DNA of 64,000 bases, from positions 1 through 64,000 of the forward strand of contig NZ_JANEYT010000027.1 in assembly GCF_024357955.1 (NCBI RefSeq), written 5' to 3'. The notes beneath the pieces are model-generated. The model was not told the origin of the DNA, made no database searches, and saw nothing but the letters and a program-made list of their open reading frames with translations. A program made the position numbers and the translations under genes. Positions 45,142 to 53,087 of this stretch are shown here, in pieces (position 1 is the first letter of the stretch; the number at the start of each line of letters is the position of its first letter). The stretch comes from Photobacterium pectinilyticum (GTDB lineage Bacteria > Pseudomonadota > Gammaproteobacteria > Enterobacterales > Vibrionaceae).

Positions 45142-47616
45142 ATGAATAACGCTAGATTAACAACCCTAAGCGAATCAATCAGACGTCTCACACATACAGA
45201 TATAGACGGTGGCAAAAATGGCACTGCTATGATGGGTACTTTTCTGACGACAACTGCAATAGCTCTTGGATATACGCCTTTTATCAGTGCTCAGCAACCT
45301 TTAGATCGTACAGTTTTACCAATCCCCGAACCTGTACCACCAACATATAACGAACTTGATGTGCGCAACGCTACCCCGCCACCACGATTTGAAGTAAAAG
45401 CCCCCGAGGGAGCGCCAAATGTGGTGGTCATACTGGTTGATGATCTTGGATTTGCCGGAACCAGCACCTTCGGTGGCCCGGTTAATACTCCGACATTTGA
45501 CCAGGCCGCTGCACAAGGTGTCCACTACACCAATTTCCACACTACGGCGGTTTCCTCCCCGACCCGTGCAGCACTCAAGAGCGGGCGCAATCATCATGTC
45601 AATAACATGGGCGGTATCATTGAAACGGGGACTGCATTTCCTGGTAATACCGGTCAAATCCCCAAAGACGTCGCCCCAGTCGCCGAGATGTTACGTCTTA
45701 ACGGTTACAGTACTGCCGCATTTGGCAAATGGCACGAAACGGCAGCTTGGGAGGCCAGTATCTCAGGGCCATTAGATCGCTGGCCAACGAAACAGGGTTT
45801 TGACAAATTCTACGGCTTTCTTGGCGGTGAAACCAATCAATGGGCGCCATATATTTATGACGGTACCCACCCCGTGGAGCTGCCTGATGACTCGGATTAT
45901 CACTTCCTAAACGATATGACCAACCAAACCGTTTCCTGGCTTAAATACCAAAAAGCGCTAACGCCAGATAAGCCTTTCTTTATCTATTATGCCCCCGGAG
46001 CCACTCACGCGCCGCACCATGTACCCAAAGAGTGGATTGCCCGATGGAAAGGAAAATTCGACCAAGGCTGGGATACCTTGCGCGAACAGATCCTCTCACG
46101 CCAGATTGAAAAAGGAATTGTCCCAGAAGGTACCCAACTTGCACCCAAACCTAAAGCTATCCCCGATTGGGATACGCTCAGTGCCGATGAAAAAACGCTA
46201 TTCTCCCACCAAGCAGAGGTATTTGCTGGCTTCGTAGAAATGACAGACCATGAAATTGGCCGAGTGGTAAAAGCAATAGAGGAAACCGGTCAACTTGACA
46301 ACACATTAATCTTCTTCGTTTACGGTGACAACGGTACCAGTGCAGAGGGTGGTCGTAATGGAATGTTCAGCGAAATGACCTACTTTAACGGGGTCCAGGA
46401 ACAAGTGTCAGATATGCTCAAAGTTCTGGACAAATGGGGAGGCCCGGAAACTTACCCGCACATGGCCGCAGGCTGGGCAGTGGCGTTTGATACACCTTAT
46501 AAATGGACTAAGCAGGTTGCATCTGACCATGGAGGCACTAAAGTCGGCATGGCTGTCCACTGGCCGAAAGGATTCAAAACCAAGGGGGGACAACGCGAAC
46601 AATTTCACCATGTTATCGACGTTGCTCCGACAATTCTTGAGGCTGCGGGGTTACCTGAACCGAAAGAAGTTAATGGCATAGCACAGCGCCCCATGGACGG
46701 TGTAAGTATGCTCTACAGCTTCGATGATGCAGAAGCGAAAGAGCGTCATACCACACAATACTTCGAGATGTTTGGCAACCGTGCCATCTATCACGAGGGC
46801 TGGTTTGCCCGGACTATACACAAAGCTCCGTGGGAACCCCACCCTCGCCGCGGCCTTGAAGAAGATATCTGGGAGCTTTTTGATACGAGAACCGACTTCA
46901 GTCTTGTTAACGACTTATCAAAGGAGAATCCAAAAAAGTTGGTCGAAATGCAGGATCTATTTATGCAAGAGGCGAAAAAAAACAAGGTACTCCCTATCGA
47001 TGATCGTACCGTGGAAAGAGTGAATGCAGCGATTGCAGGTCGTCCGGACCTTATGGGAGACCGTACCTCGCTCACCCTCGCTGAAGGGATGACGGGGATG
47101 ACCGAAAATGTGTTCCTGAACATTAAAAACAGATCTAAGACTATCACGGCAGAAGTTGAAGTCGCTGATGATGGCGGCAACGGCGTGATCATCGCCCAAG
47201 GCGGTCGCTTCGGCGGATGGGCGCTATATGTTAATGACGGTATACCAGCCTACGATTACAACTTCCTCGGCCTTGAACGCTTTTCTGTTACGGGTAAAAG
47301 TAAGCTCAAACCCGGCAAGTCTATTCTCCGTTTCGTCTTCGACTACGATGGAGGAGGTTTGGCCAAGGGAGGGCTGGGAACCTTGTACGTCAATGACGAA
47401 AAAGTCGCCGAAGGGAAGATCCCTCGTACTCAACCCATGGTATTTTCTGCTGATGAAACCGCTGATGTCGGTATTGACCTAGCAACACCAGTGGTCGAGG
47501 ACATCGGCTCTGAAGCAAAATCCCGTTTCACCGGAAAAATTAACAAAGTGACTGTCGAGGTCGCCCCCTTAGAACAGGCCCGAGAGATTGAAACTGAAAC
47601 GAATGAGACACAATAA
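45142..47616 (+). CDS. Arylsulfatase, Ser-type, exported
   Basis: Type I sulfatase of 824 residues from ATG 45142 (AAGGAG at 5 bp). Motifs: metal-binding NVVVILVDDLGFAGTSTFGG, the formylglycine site SSPTRAALKSGRNHH with Ser138 as the residue to be modified, YSTAAFGKWHETAAWE, FVYGDNGTSAEGGRNG and QVASDHGGTKVGMAVHW. The first position of the C/S-x-P-x-R motif is Ser, so only an anSME, not aerobic FGE, could mature it, and an anSME gene follows at 47772. Full-length match to PAS-type arylsulfatases including the beta-rich C-terminal domain. The signal sequence follows an unusually long polar N-terminus (about 30 residues). Confidence 0.93.
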   Translation: MNNARLTTLSESIRRLTHTDIDGGKNGTAMMGTFLTTTAIALGYTPFISAQQPLDRTVLPIPEPVPPTYNELDVRNATPPPRFEVKAPEGAPNVVVILVDDLGFAGTSTFGGPVNTPTFDQAAAQGVHYTNFHTTAVSSPTRAALKSGRNHHVNNMGGIIETGTAFPGNTGQIPKDVAPVAEMLRLNGYSTAAFGKWHETAAWEASISGPLDRWPTKQGFDKFYGFLGGETNQWAPYIYDGTHPVELPDDSDYHFLNDMTNQTVSWLKYQKALTPDKPFFIYYAPGATHAPHHVPKEWIARWKGKFDQGWDTLREQILSRQIEKGIVPEGTQLAPKPKAIPDWDTLSADEKTLFSHQAEVFAGFVEMTDHEIGRVVKAIEETGQLDNTLIFFVYGDNGTSAEGGRNGMFSEMTYFNGVQEQVSDMLKVLDKWGGPETYPHMAAGWAVAFDTPYKWTKQVASDHGGTKVGMAVHWPKGFKTKGGQREQFHHVIDVAPTILEAAGLPEPKEVNGIAQRPMDGVSMLYSFDDAEAKERHTTQYFEMFGNRAIYHEGWFARTIHKAPWEPHPRRGLEEDIWELFDTRTDFSLVNDLSKENPKKLVEMQDLFMQEAKKNKVLPIDDRTVERVNAAIAGRPDLMGDRTSLTLAEGMTGMTENVFLNIKNRSKTITAEVEVADDGGNGVIIAQGGRFGGWALYVNDGIPAYDYNFLGLERFSVTGKSKLKPGKSILRFVFDYDGGGLAKGGLGTLYVNDEKVAEGKIPRTQPMVFSADETADVGIDLATPVVEDIGSEAKSRFTGKINKVTVEVAPLEQAREIETETNETQ

Positions 47617-47646
47617 TAGCTAGCACGCGATACGTTAGGTTAGCTC

Positions 47647-47697
47647 TAATACCAATCAGGATAAGTAGTTGATCAAATATTTATGTCGGTTGGTATA
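47647..47697. repeat. MITE-like element, 51-bp short form (copy 4, reverse orientation)
   Basis: TAATACCAATCAGGATAAGT...TTTATGTCGGTTGGTATA. It is the reverse complement of copy 1 with few changes. It lies 75 bp before the second maturase gene, with the oppositely oriented 165-bp copy 33 bp after that gene. Confidence 0.87.
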
Positions 47698-47771
47698 AAG
47701 TGCCTTTACTCAGGACGGATGACTTATGACATCCGTCTTGTTGATCCCTTCTTGGAAGGAGTCTATAAACC

Positions 47772-49088
47772 ATGCCCCAAAATCGCTCAAATAAAACTGT
47801 ACCTGAAAGCAAAGTGGCACAGGGAATTCATGTGGTCAGCAAGCCCATCGGACCGGTGTGTAATATAAAGTGTGAGTATTGCTTTTATCTCGAAAAACAC
47901 GCGCTATACCCCAAAAATGAACACTACCGTATTTCAGATGAGGTTTTGGCTGCATTTATTAAACAGTATGTAGAATCGCAACCAACGCCTGTTGTCGAGT
48001 TTCTGTGGCAAGGCGGAGAGCCGACCCTGCTGGGTATGGACTTCTATAAAAAGGTCGTTGAATTACAGGCACCTTATAAACAACAAAAAGAGATCCGAAA
48101 CAGCCTACAGACTAACGGTATACGCTTAGATGATGATTGGTGCAAGTTCTTCAAGGCCAATAACTTCTTTATCGGTATCAGCCTAGACGGACCTAAAGAT
48201 ATCCACGACCGATACCGAAAAGATAGGCGCGGAGAAGGTACCTTCGAGCGCGTGATGCAAGGAGTCCGGCTTCTCAAGAAGCATCAGGTGGAGTTCAATG
48301 TACTTGCTTGCGTCGGCCGAGAAACCGCATCTCGGCCGCTTGATGTTTACCACTTTTTCAAAGAAGAAGGGATAGAATATATTCAGTTCTCTCCCATTGT
48401 TGAACGCGAACCAAATCAAGAAACGTCTGCCCAAGGACTTTGGTTAGCCTCACCAGCAACACTTGAACGGCTTGAACCCAACACCGAAGTGACACCTTGG
48501 ACCGTAGACCCAAAACAATACGGTGAGTTTTTGATCGCTATCTATGAGGAGTGGGTCCGCCAGGATGTGGGGACAACATTTGTCATGAACTTCGAATGGG
48601 CTCTCACTGCCTGGATGGGCGAACCATCTCCGGTATGCATTTTTTCTCGGCAGTGTGGTCGCGCCGTGGCCATGGAGCATGATGGCAGCCTGTTTTCCTG
48701 TGATCATTATGTTTATCCTGACTATCGTTTGGGAAATATACTTTCCGATGAGCTAGGACAGATGGTTGAGCAGTCAGTTTTAAAGGGATTCGGGCCCCAC
48801 AAGGAGCATACCCTACCACGCTGGTGTCGCGAGTGTGATGTGCTAAACGCCTGTTGGGGCGGTTGCCCAAAACATCGTTTTATCACGTCTCCCGACGGTG
48901 AACCGGGTTTACATTATCTGTGTGCGGGGTACCAAGCTTTCTTTCGGCATATCCGTAAATACCTACGCGCCATGGCAACATTGTTGAATAATGACCTGCC
49001 TGTATCCTATGTGATGGAAGCGGTAAAAGGACCTCTAGTGATCAAGAAAACTGGAGATATATCTCGCCAGAGCCGAGAAAGTGAATAG
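47772..49088 (+). CDS. Anaerobic sulfatase-maturating enzyme (radical SAM/SPASM), copy 2
   Basis: 438 residues, same architecture as the copy at 39801-41135 but clearly diverged. Radical-SAM motif CNIKCEYC (Cys30, 34, 37); EFLWQGGEPTLLGMDFYKKV, IRNSLQTNGIRLDDDWCKFF and GISLDGPKDIHDRYRKDRR follow. SPASM cysteines: SPVCIFSRQCGRAVAMEHDG, CDHYVYPDYRLGN, CRECDVLNACWGGCPKHRF and the final LCAGYQAFF. The ribosome site is GGAAGGAG. Its position right after the Ser-type sulfatase suggests that this is its dedicated maturase. It is bracketed by oppositely oriented MITE-like elements at 47647 and 49121. Confidence 0.94.
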   Translation: MPQNRSNKTVPESKVAQGIHVVSKPIGPVCNIKCEYCFYLEKHALYPKNEHYRISDEVLAAFIKQYVESQPTPVVEFLWQGGEPTLLGMDFYKKVVELQAPYKQQKEIRNSLQTNGIRLDDDWCKFFKANNFFIGISLDGPKDIHDRYRKDRRGEGTFERVMQGVRLLKKHQVEFNVLACVGRETASRPLDVYHFFKEEGIEYIQFSPIVEREPNQETSAQGLWLASPATLERLEPNTEVTPWTVDPKQYGEFLIAIYEEWVRQDVGTTFVMNFEWALTAWMGEPSPVCIFSRQCGRAVAMEHDGSLFSCDHYVYPDYRLGNILSDELGQMVEQSVLKGFGPHKEHTLPRWCRECDVLNACWGGCPKHRFITSPDGEPGLHYLCAGYQAFFRHIRKYLRAMATLLNNDLPVSYVMEAVKGPLVIKKTGDISRQSRESE

Positions 49089-49120
49089 GCTTTTATTTTC
49101 GAAGCAATACCTTTAAGGCT

Positions 49121-49285
49121 TATACCAACCTACATAAATATTTGATCAGTCTTGCAGGTTAAAATCGCTGTTCTCTGCGTTAGATATTTTGTAATTAGAG
49201 CCACTAGTTACTGCAATATCAGCCTTGATAACAACGATTTTTCCAGTGCAAATACTTGATCAACTACTTATCCAGATTGGTATTA
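49121..49285. repeat. MITE-like element, 165-bp full form (copy 5)
   Basis: TATACCAACCTACATAAATA...TTATCCAGATTGGTATTA. It is nearly identical over its full length to the reverse complement of copy 2 (1004-1168), 48 kb away. No coding capacity. Ends are imperfect inverted repeats containing TACCAA/TTGGTA, flanked by TA. Confidence 0.9.
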
Positions 49286-49346
49286 CATTTTCATCATAGT
49301 ACGTCGACACCGTCAGCATACTATGATGAAAAGAACAGCAACGCTA

Positions 49347-50531
49347 TCAGAAGCCTGGCGGCATCTTACTCCAAGGATACCCTCTCAGCGCCATTTCGTA
49401 ACCTGTTTGGAAAAGTGCCCGCATAAATTCAGTATCAAACTCCTCATGGTGAGGATGATTAAAATCTTCAGGCACATAAGCCAAGTTGTAATCAACACCA
49501 TCTCGCTGTGTGATCAAATACACTCTATATAGGTCTCCGACCCCCTGAGTTTGTATCAAGGAAGATATAGCACGCTCTGCAATACTCATCGTCTGGCGTT
49601 CGACTGACGCCCACTTAGGATCCAACTTAGCATTACGTATTATGTAAGCATACCTTTCCCTCTCCACATGTTGCTTCTCAGATATTTCCTTTGTATGTAA
49701 TTCAGGAGGATAGATGAACAGCTGCGACATTGTGCCACCATCAACATGCATTTCTTGATAATGTTGACCTCTTGCCTCAACGTCAATCATAACAGGGGGA
49801 AAGGCTCCAGGAATCGATGCTGAAGCAATTAATACAGAACGAAATAAATGCAATGCTTTCGGGTCACCGCTGGCCGCTATCTTTGTCATATTCCATATTA
49901 CGGAATTCCTTGCATCAAGATCCACCGTCGCAATGAGGAGCATCCTGCCTTTGTCATGTTCGACAGCAATGGCTTCAAGTAAACGTTCATCAATCTCTTT
50001 TTCTAATAGCTCCCATAAGGGAGAAGTGTCAGCCATTGCATCAGAGGTGAGTGCAGCCAAAAACCAACGTTGCTCGATAATGTCTTCAGCAGATATATTC
50101 GTATATAAATTCCTCAGTCGAGCATCGTATTCAGAGCCAAGAAAAGCAAATGGTGCGATCAACGCCCCTGTACTGACACCCGTGACTAATTTAAATTCAG
50201 GCCTAGTTCCCGATGATGTCCAGCCGCTTAGCAAGCCTGCACCAAATGCACCATGATCGCCCCCTCCGGATATAACCAAAAAATGTACTGGTGGTAATGG
50301 CCCTGAATGTCCACTGGCCTTAAGTTGCTCTGCTTCCCGCCAAAAGGAGTCAAACGCATCTTTTTTGAGAGCCTCCGTATCTATCCCCAAGCGATAGCGG
50401 ACATCTTCCATACCAGGAACAACTGCTTGATTTGTTAAATATTCTGGGACTGCTTGTTCTCTAATAATGCCAGCACAACCAGCGAATATTAGTGTGGAAA
50501 TTAAGCCAATTGAAAGAGTAATACTTCGCAT
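49347..50531 (-). CDS. Patatin-like phospholipase, lipoprotein
   Basis: 394 residues from ATG 50531 (AAGGTG upstream). A lipoprotein signal (LIFAGC, Cys19) anchors it to a membrane. The patatin domain has the oxyanion loop ISGGGDHGAFGAGLLSGW (residues 87-104), the nucleophile elbow GVSTG (Ser120) and the catalytic Asp in MHVDGGTMSQLF. Bacterial relatives hydrolyse acyl lipids. It is the last gene of a minus-strand run after the LysR gene, with 249 bp between them. Whether it acts on a product of the sulfatases is unknown. Confidence 0.88.
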   Translation of the reverse strand: MRSITLSIGLISTLIFAGCAGIIREQAVPEYLTNQAVVPGMEDVRYRLGIDTEALKKDAFDSFWREAEQLKASGHSGPLPPVHFLVISGGGDHGAFGAGLLSGWTSSGTRPEFKLVTGVSTGALIAPFAFLGSEYDARLRNLYTNISAEDIIEQRWFLAALTSDAMADTSPLWELLEKEIDERLLEAIAVEHDKGRMLLIATVDLDARNSVIWNMTKIAASGDPKALHLFRSVLIASASIPGAFPPVMIDVEARGQHYQEMHVDGGTMSQLFIYPPELHTKEISEKQHVERERYAYIIRNAKLDPKWASVERQTMSIAERAISSLIQTQGVGDLYRVYLITQRDGVDYNLAYVPEDFNHPHHEEFDTEFMRALFQTGYEMALRGYPWSKMPPGF

Positions 50532-50749
50532 AAACCACACCTTATTAATAACAATTTGACGAGGTTCGACAATTACAAATTATAGGTGATTATCATGCAA
50601 ACCATATTAAACATTGAAAGAACGTTTATTTACCTCTTAAGTAAAATGATAACTATTTCCAATATAAACACAGCGCTGAAATGGATGAATCCCACAGAAA
50701 ATCTATCTCTGTAATGGCAAGTTATAATGCAATAACGTCAGGCGATGGA

Positions 50750-50774
50750 AAACGCCAACACTACATTGGGCGTT
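50750..50774 (-). terminator. Weak terminator after the LysR gene
   Basis: On the minus strand AACGCCCAA...TTGGCGTTTTCC: a six- to eight-base-pair stem followed by a short T-run, just after the LysR stop. Confidence 0.4.
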
Positions 50775-50780
50775 AAATAA

Positions 50781-51680
50781 TCAACAATCTTTCACCACTT
50801 TAAACAACAATTGCCTTAGCCAGCGATGACTGGTTTCTGATGTTCGGCTGGGGTGCCATATCGCACACAGATCATAGATATCGTCACCAAACGGCAAAGG
50901 TAACGCTTTAATTGCATACCGTTCAGAAAAGGCATTGATAATGGATCTTGGTAAAATGCCAATCATGTCAGAGCCAGCAATTATAGGCAGCATTTCTACT
51001 GCGCCCGGTGCACGAACAACAATATTTCGTTGATCAAGCTCCGGAATATCCTCAGCATTTAATAAACTGCCGCGCGCATGCCAGCGGGACACCACCACAT
51101 GGTCTTCAGTAATAAACTCTTCGATAGTGATCGAGTCAGAAAATCGAGGGTGATGCTTACAGCACACCACACTGAGTTCCTCAGAATAAAGGACCTGAGA
51201 TTTTAACAGGCTACGTCCACGCGGAGGCAAATCTATCACCAGATCGTATCGCTGCAACCGTAAATCCGCCTCCATATCTTCAGTGAATAAAGGGTGTATT
51301 TCGAAAGCAATATTAGGCGCTTCCATACGTACCCTCTCGATCAATGCAGGAATAACGCTATAGCTTGCCACTGACACACAAGCGATAGAAAATATCCGCT
51401 TCGATGTTTTAGGGTCAAACTCTCGTGATGCCGATAAGGTTGAACTAAAGTTCTTCAAAGAAGCGGCTAAAGCTGGATAGATATCACTGGCAAATGCTGT
51501 TGGATCTACGCCGCTAGCATTACGGTGAAACAAGGGATCATCATAGATCTCCCGTAGGCGTTTTAGGCCCTTACTCACTGCGGGCTGACTGATATTCATG
51601 CGCACGGCTGCTTTAGATAGACTTTGCTCTTCAAAGATAGCAACAAAGATAGGAATGAGATTAAGATCGGTACTTTTCAT
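50781..51680 (-). CDS. LysR-family transcriptional regulator
   Basis: 299 residues from ATG 51680; a GTG four codons upstream is also possible, and neither has a strong ribosome site. N-terminal HTH: STDLNLIPIFVAIFEEQSLS, KAAVRMNISQPAVSKGLKRL, then REIYDDPLFHRNASGVDPTA. The effector domain occupies about 90-290 (IFSIACVSVASYSVIPALIE, YDLVIDLPPRGRSLL). It lies 69 bp after batD of the MoxR/VWA operon and is the obvious candidate to regulate that operon or the sulfatases. Confidence 0.9.
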   Translation of the reverse strand: MKSTDLNLIPIFVAIFEEQSLSKAAVRMNISQPAVSKGLKRLREIYDDPLFHRNASGVDPTAFASDIYPALAASLKNFSSTLSASREFDPKTSKRIFSIACVSVASYSVIPALIERVRMEAPNIAFEIHPLFTEDMEADLRLQRYDLVIDLPPRGRSLLKSQVLYSEELSVVCCKHHPRFSDSITIEEFITEDHVVVSRWHARGSLLNAEDIPELDQRNIVVRAPGAVEMLPIIAGSDMIGILPRSIINAFSERYAIKALPLPFGDDIYDLCAIWHPSRTSETSHRWLRQLLFKVVKDC

Positions 51681-51749
51681 CTTTTGAGTCACTTTACTAT
51701 TCTTCCTCGATCCAACAATAGGCCAAAATATTCAGTCAGTTAAGGCCTA

Positions 51750-53087
51750 TCAACGCGCCTTGTGCAGTTTATCTAAATTAGGGAGTGCTTTAGGTAGCTT
51801 TCCCCATCTTCGTGCGCTTTGCTTGCCACTAATCAGCCGCCACATCTTCATAAACACATTAGCCTTTTCTTCGCCGGCTTGGATTTGAACACTTGTTTTC
51901 GACCAAACGGTATCACTCGCCACTTTATTCATTTCAAGCGTGTTCGTTGTTTGACGTAAATGGCGATACAGTTTTCCCCTCGCTTGTGGCCACTTTCCCT
52001 TTTGGACATCAAACCAAAATAGAAGCCATGGTGGTTTAGGGTGGGTACGATAAAAACGTCGTGCCGCGAAAAATACCGCCAACGCAACAGCCACTGTCAC
52101 AACAACTGCAATCAAGGCGTGTAGATTAGCCTTCACAAAAGAAGCAGGGGTATGACGAGCATGAAAATGTTTACCTTCGACAGTGACGGTCTCCAGTTGG
52201 TTGGTTTTGACATTCCACCACTGAAATTGATGCTCAGGCAAACTGAAATCACCGCCTTGCTGAATCACATACACGGTTTCTTCAACCCGGCTAGATTGAT
52301 AATCCCCCCTTGTTTGCGAGTCAGCTAAACGATGTGGTTGAGGGTAACCTTGAAAGTAGGCCGATGACTCGCTATCAAGCAGATTTGGCAATAATACCGA
52401 AAGGCTATCTTGTGCCTGAATAGTCACCTTACGGGTAATAACATCACCCACTTTCAGCTCATCATTGGATTGTTTCCATTCTTGTTCTACATCCACATTA
52501 GATGCGGTAAACCAGGGACTTTGGTCACTCACTAAGCCTGAAGGTAAGGTGGCGTTAAACACCATGGGCTTGGTATACAACGTACCAGAGCTATTACCCC
52601 CACCAGGCGCTGATACTTGCACATTCACCGCCAACGGAGGAATAGAATATGTACCCGACTTGACAGGGTATAAAGTGATTTCCCATCGCTGCCTAGACCA
52701 AGTCACTCCCCCTTTTCTCTCGGTATAATTGGTCGCCAGCTGATTACGCTGCTTAGCGATGACATTCGGTATTTCAACTGCCTCTATTCGAGTGCCACCG
52801 GTGAACCAGCGCGGGGTTGCGACTTCAACATAAAGTATCACTTGTTGGTTAACGCTGAAGCTCGGCAGTTGGTTCTGATCTGTATCTGACCCCGTCCTAG
52901 AATCTGAGCCTGAATCCGCTAGCCAAGACTTAATCTCTACATCATTGCTAGTTTGTAAATCTGAAACTGTGACAGCGTAACTCGAGGTACTGCCTGCACA
53001 GGCAAAAATAACCATTAAGCGCACTAACAAATGAGCAGCGCTCTTTGTCTGCTGCTTCAATATACGTAATGAAAATAGTATCTTCAT
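51750..53087 (-). CDS. batD: BatD-like protein of the MoxR/VWA operon
   Basis: Periplasmic, membrane-anchored BatD-like protein of 445 residues. Signal peptide in the first 40 residues (LLVRLMVIFACAGSTSSYAV), beta-sandwich domains (FSVNQQVILYVEVATPRWFT, VTWSRQRWEITLYPVKSGTY, LKVGDVITRKVTIQAQDSLS, then QQGGDFSLPEHQFQWWNVKT), one transmembrane helix at about 327-348 (LIAVVVTVAVALAVFFAARR) and a cytoplasmic tail. Start overlaps the VWA/TPR gene by 4 bp, with GAGAGG as ribosome site. The Bacteroides Bat proteins were linked to aerotolerance, but the mechanism is not established. Last gene of the operon. Confidence 0.85.
   Translation of the reverse strand: MKILFSLRILKQQTKSAAHLLVRLMVIFACAGSTSSYAVTVSDLQTSNDVEIKSWLADSGSDSRTGSDTDQNQLPSFSVNQQVILYVEVATPRWFTGGTRIEAVEIPNVIAKQRNQLATNYTERKGGVTWSRQRWEITLYPVKSGTYSIPPLAVNVQVSAPGGGNSSGTLYTKPMVFNATLPSGLVSDQSPWFTASNVDVEQEWKQSNDELKVGDVITRKVTIQAQDSLSVLLPNLLDSESSAYFQGYPQPHRLADSQTRGDYQSSRVEETVYVIQQGGDFSLPEHQFQWWNVKTNQLETVTVEGKHFHARHTPASFVKANLHALIAVVVTVAVALAVFFAARRFYRTHPKPPWLLFWFDVQKGKWPQARGKLYRHLRQTTNTLEMNKVASDTVWSKTSVQIQAGEEKANVFMKMWRLISGKQSARRWGKLPKALPNLDKLHKAR

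Noticed and set aside
46791..47192. 133-codon minus-strand frame inside the Ser-type sulfatase
   Set aside because: Opposite-strand shadow of a conserved gene with a Ser/Arg-rich product typical of antisense frames.
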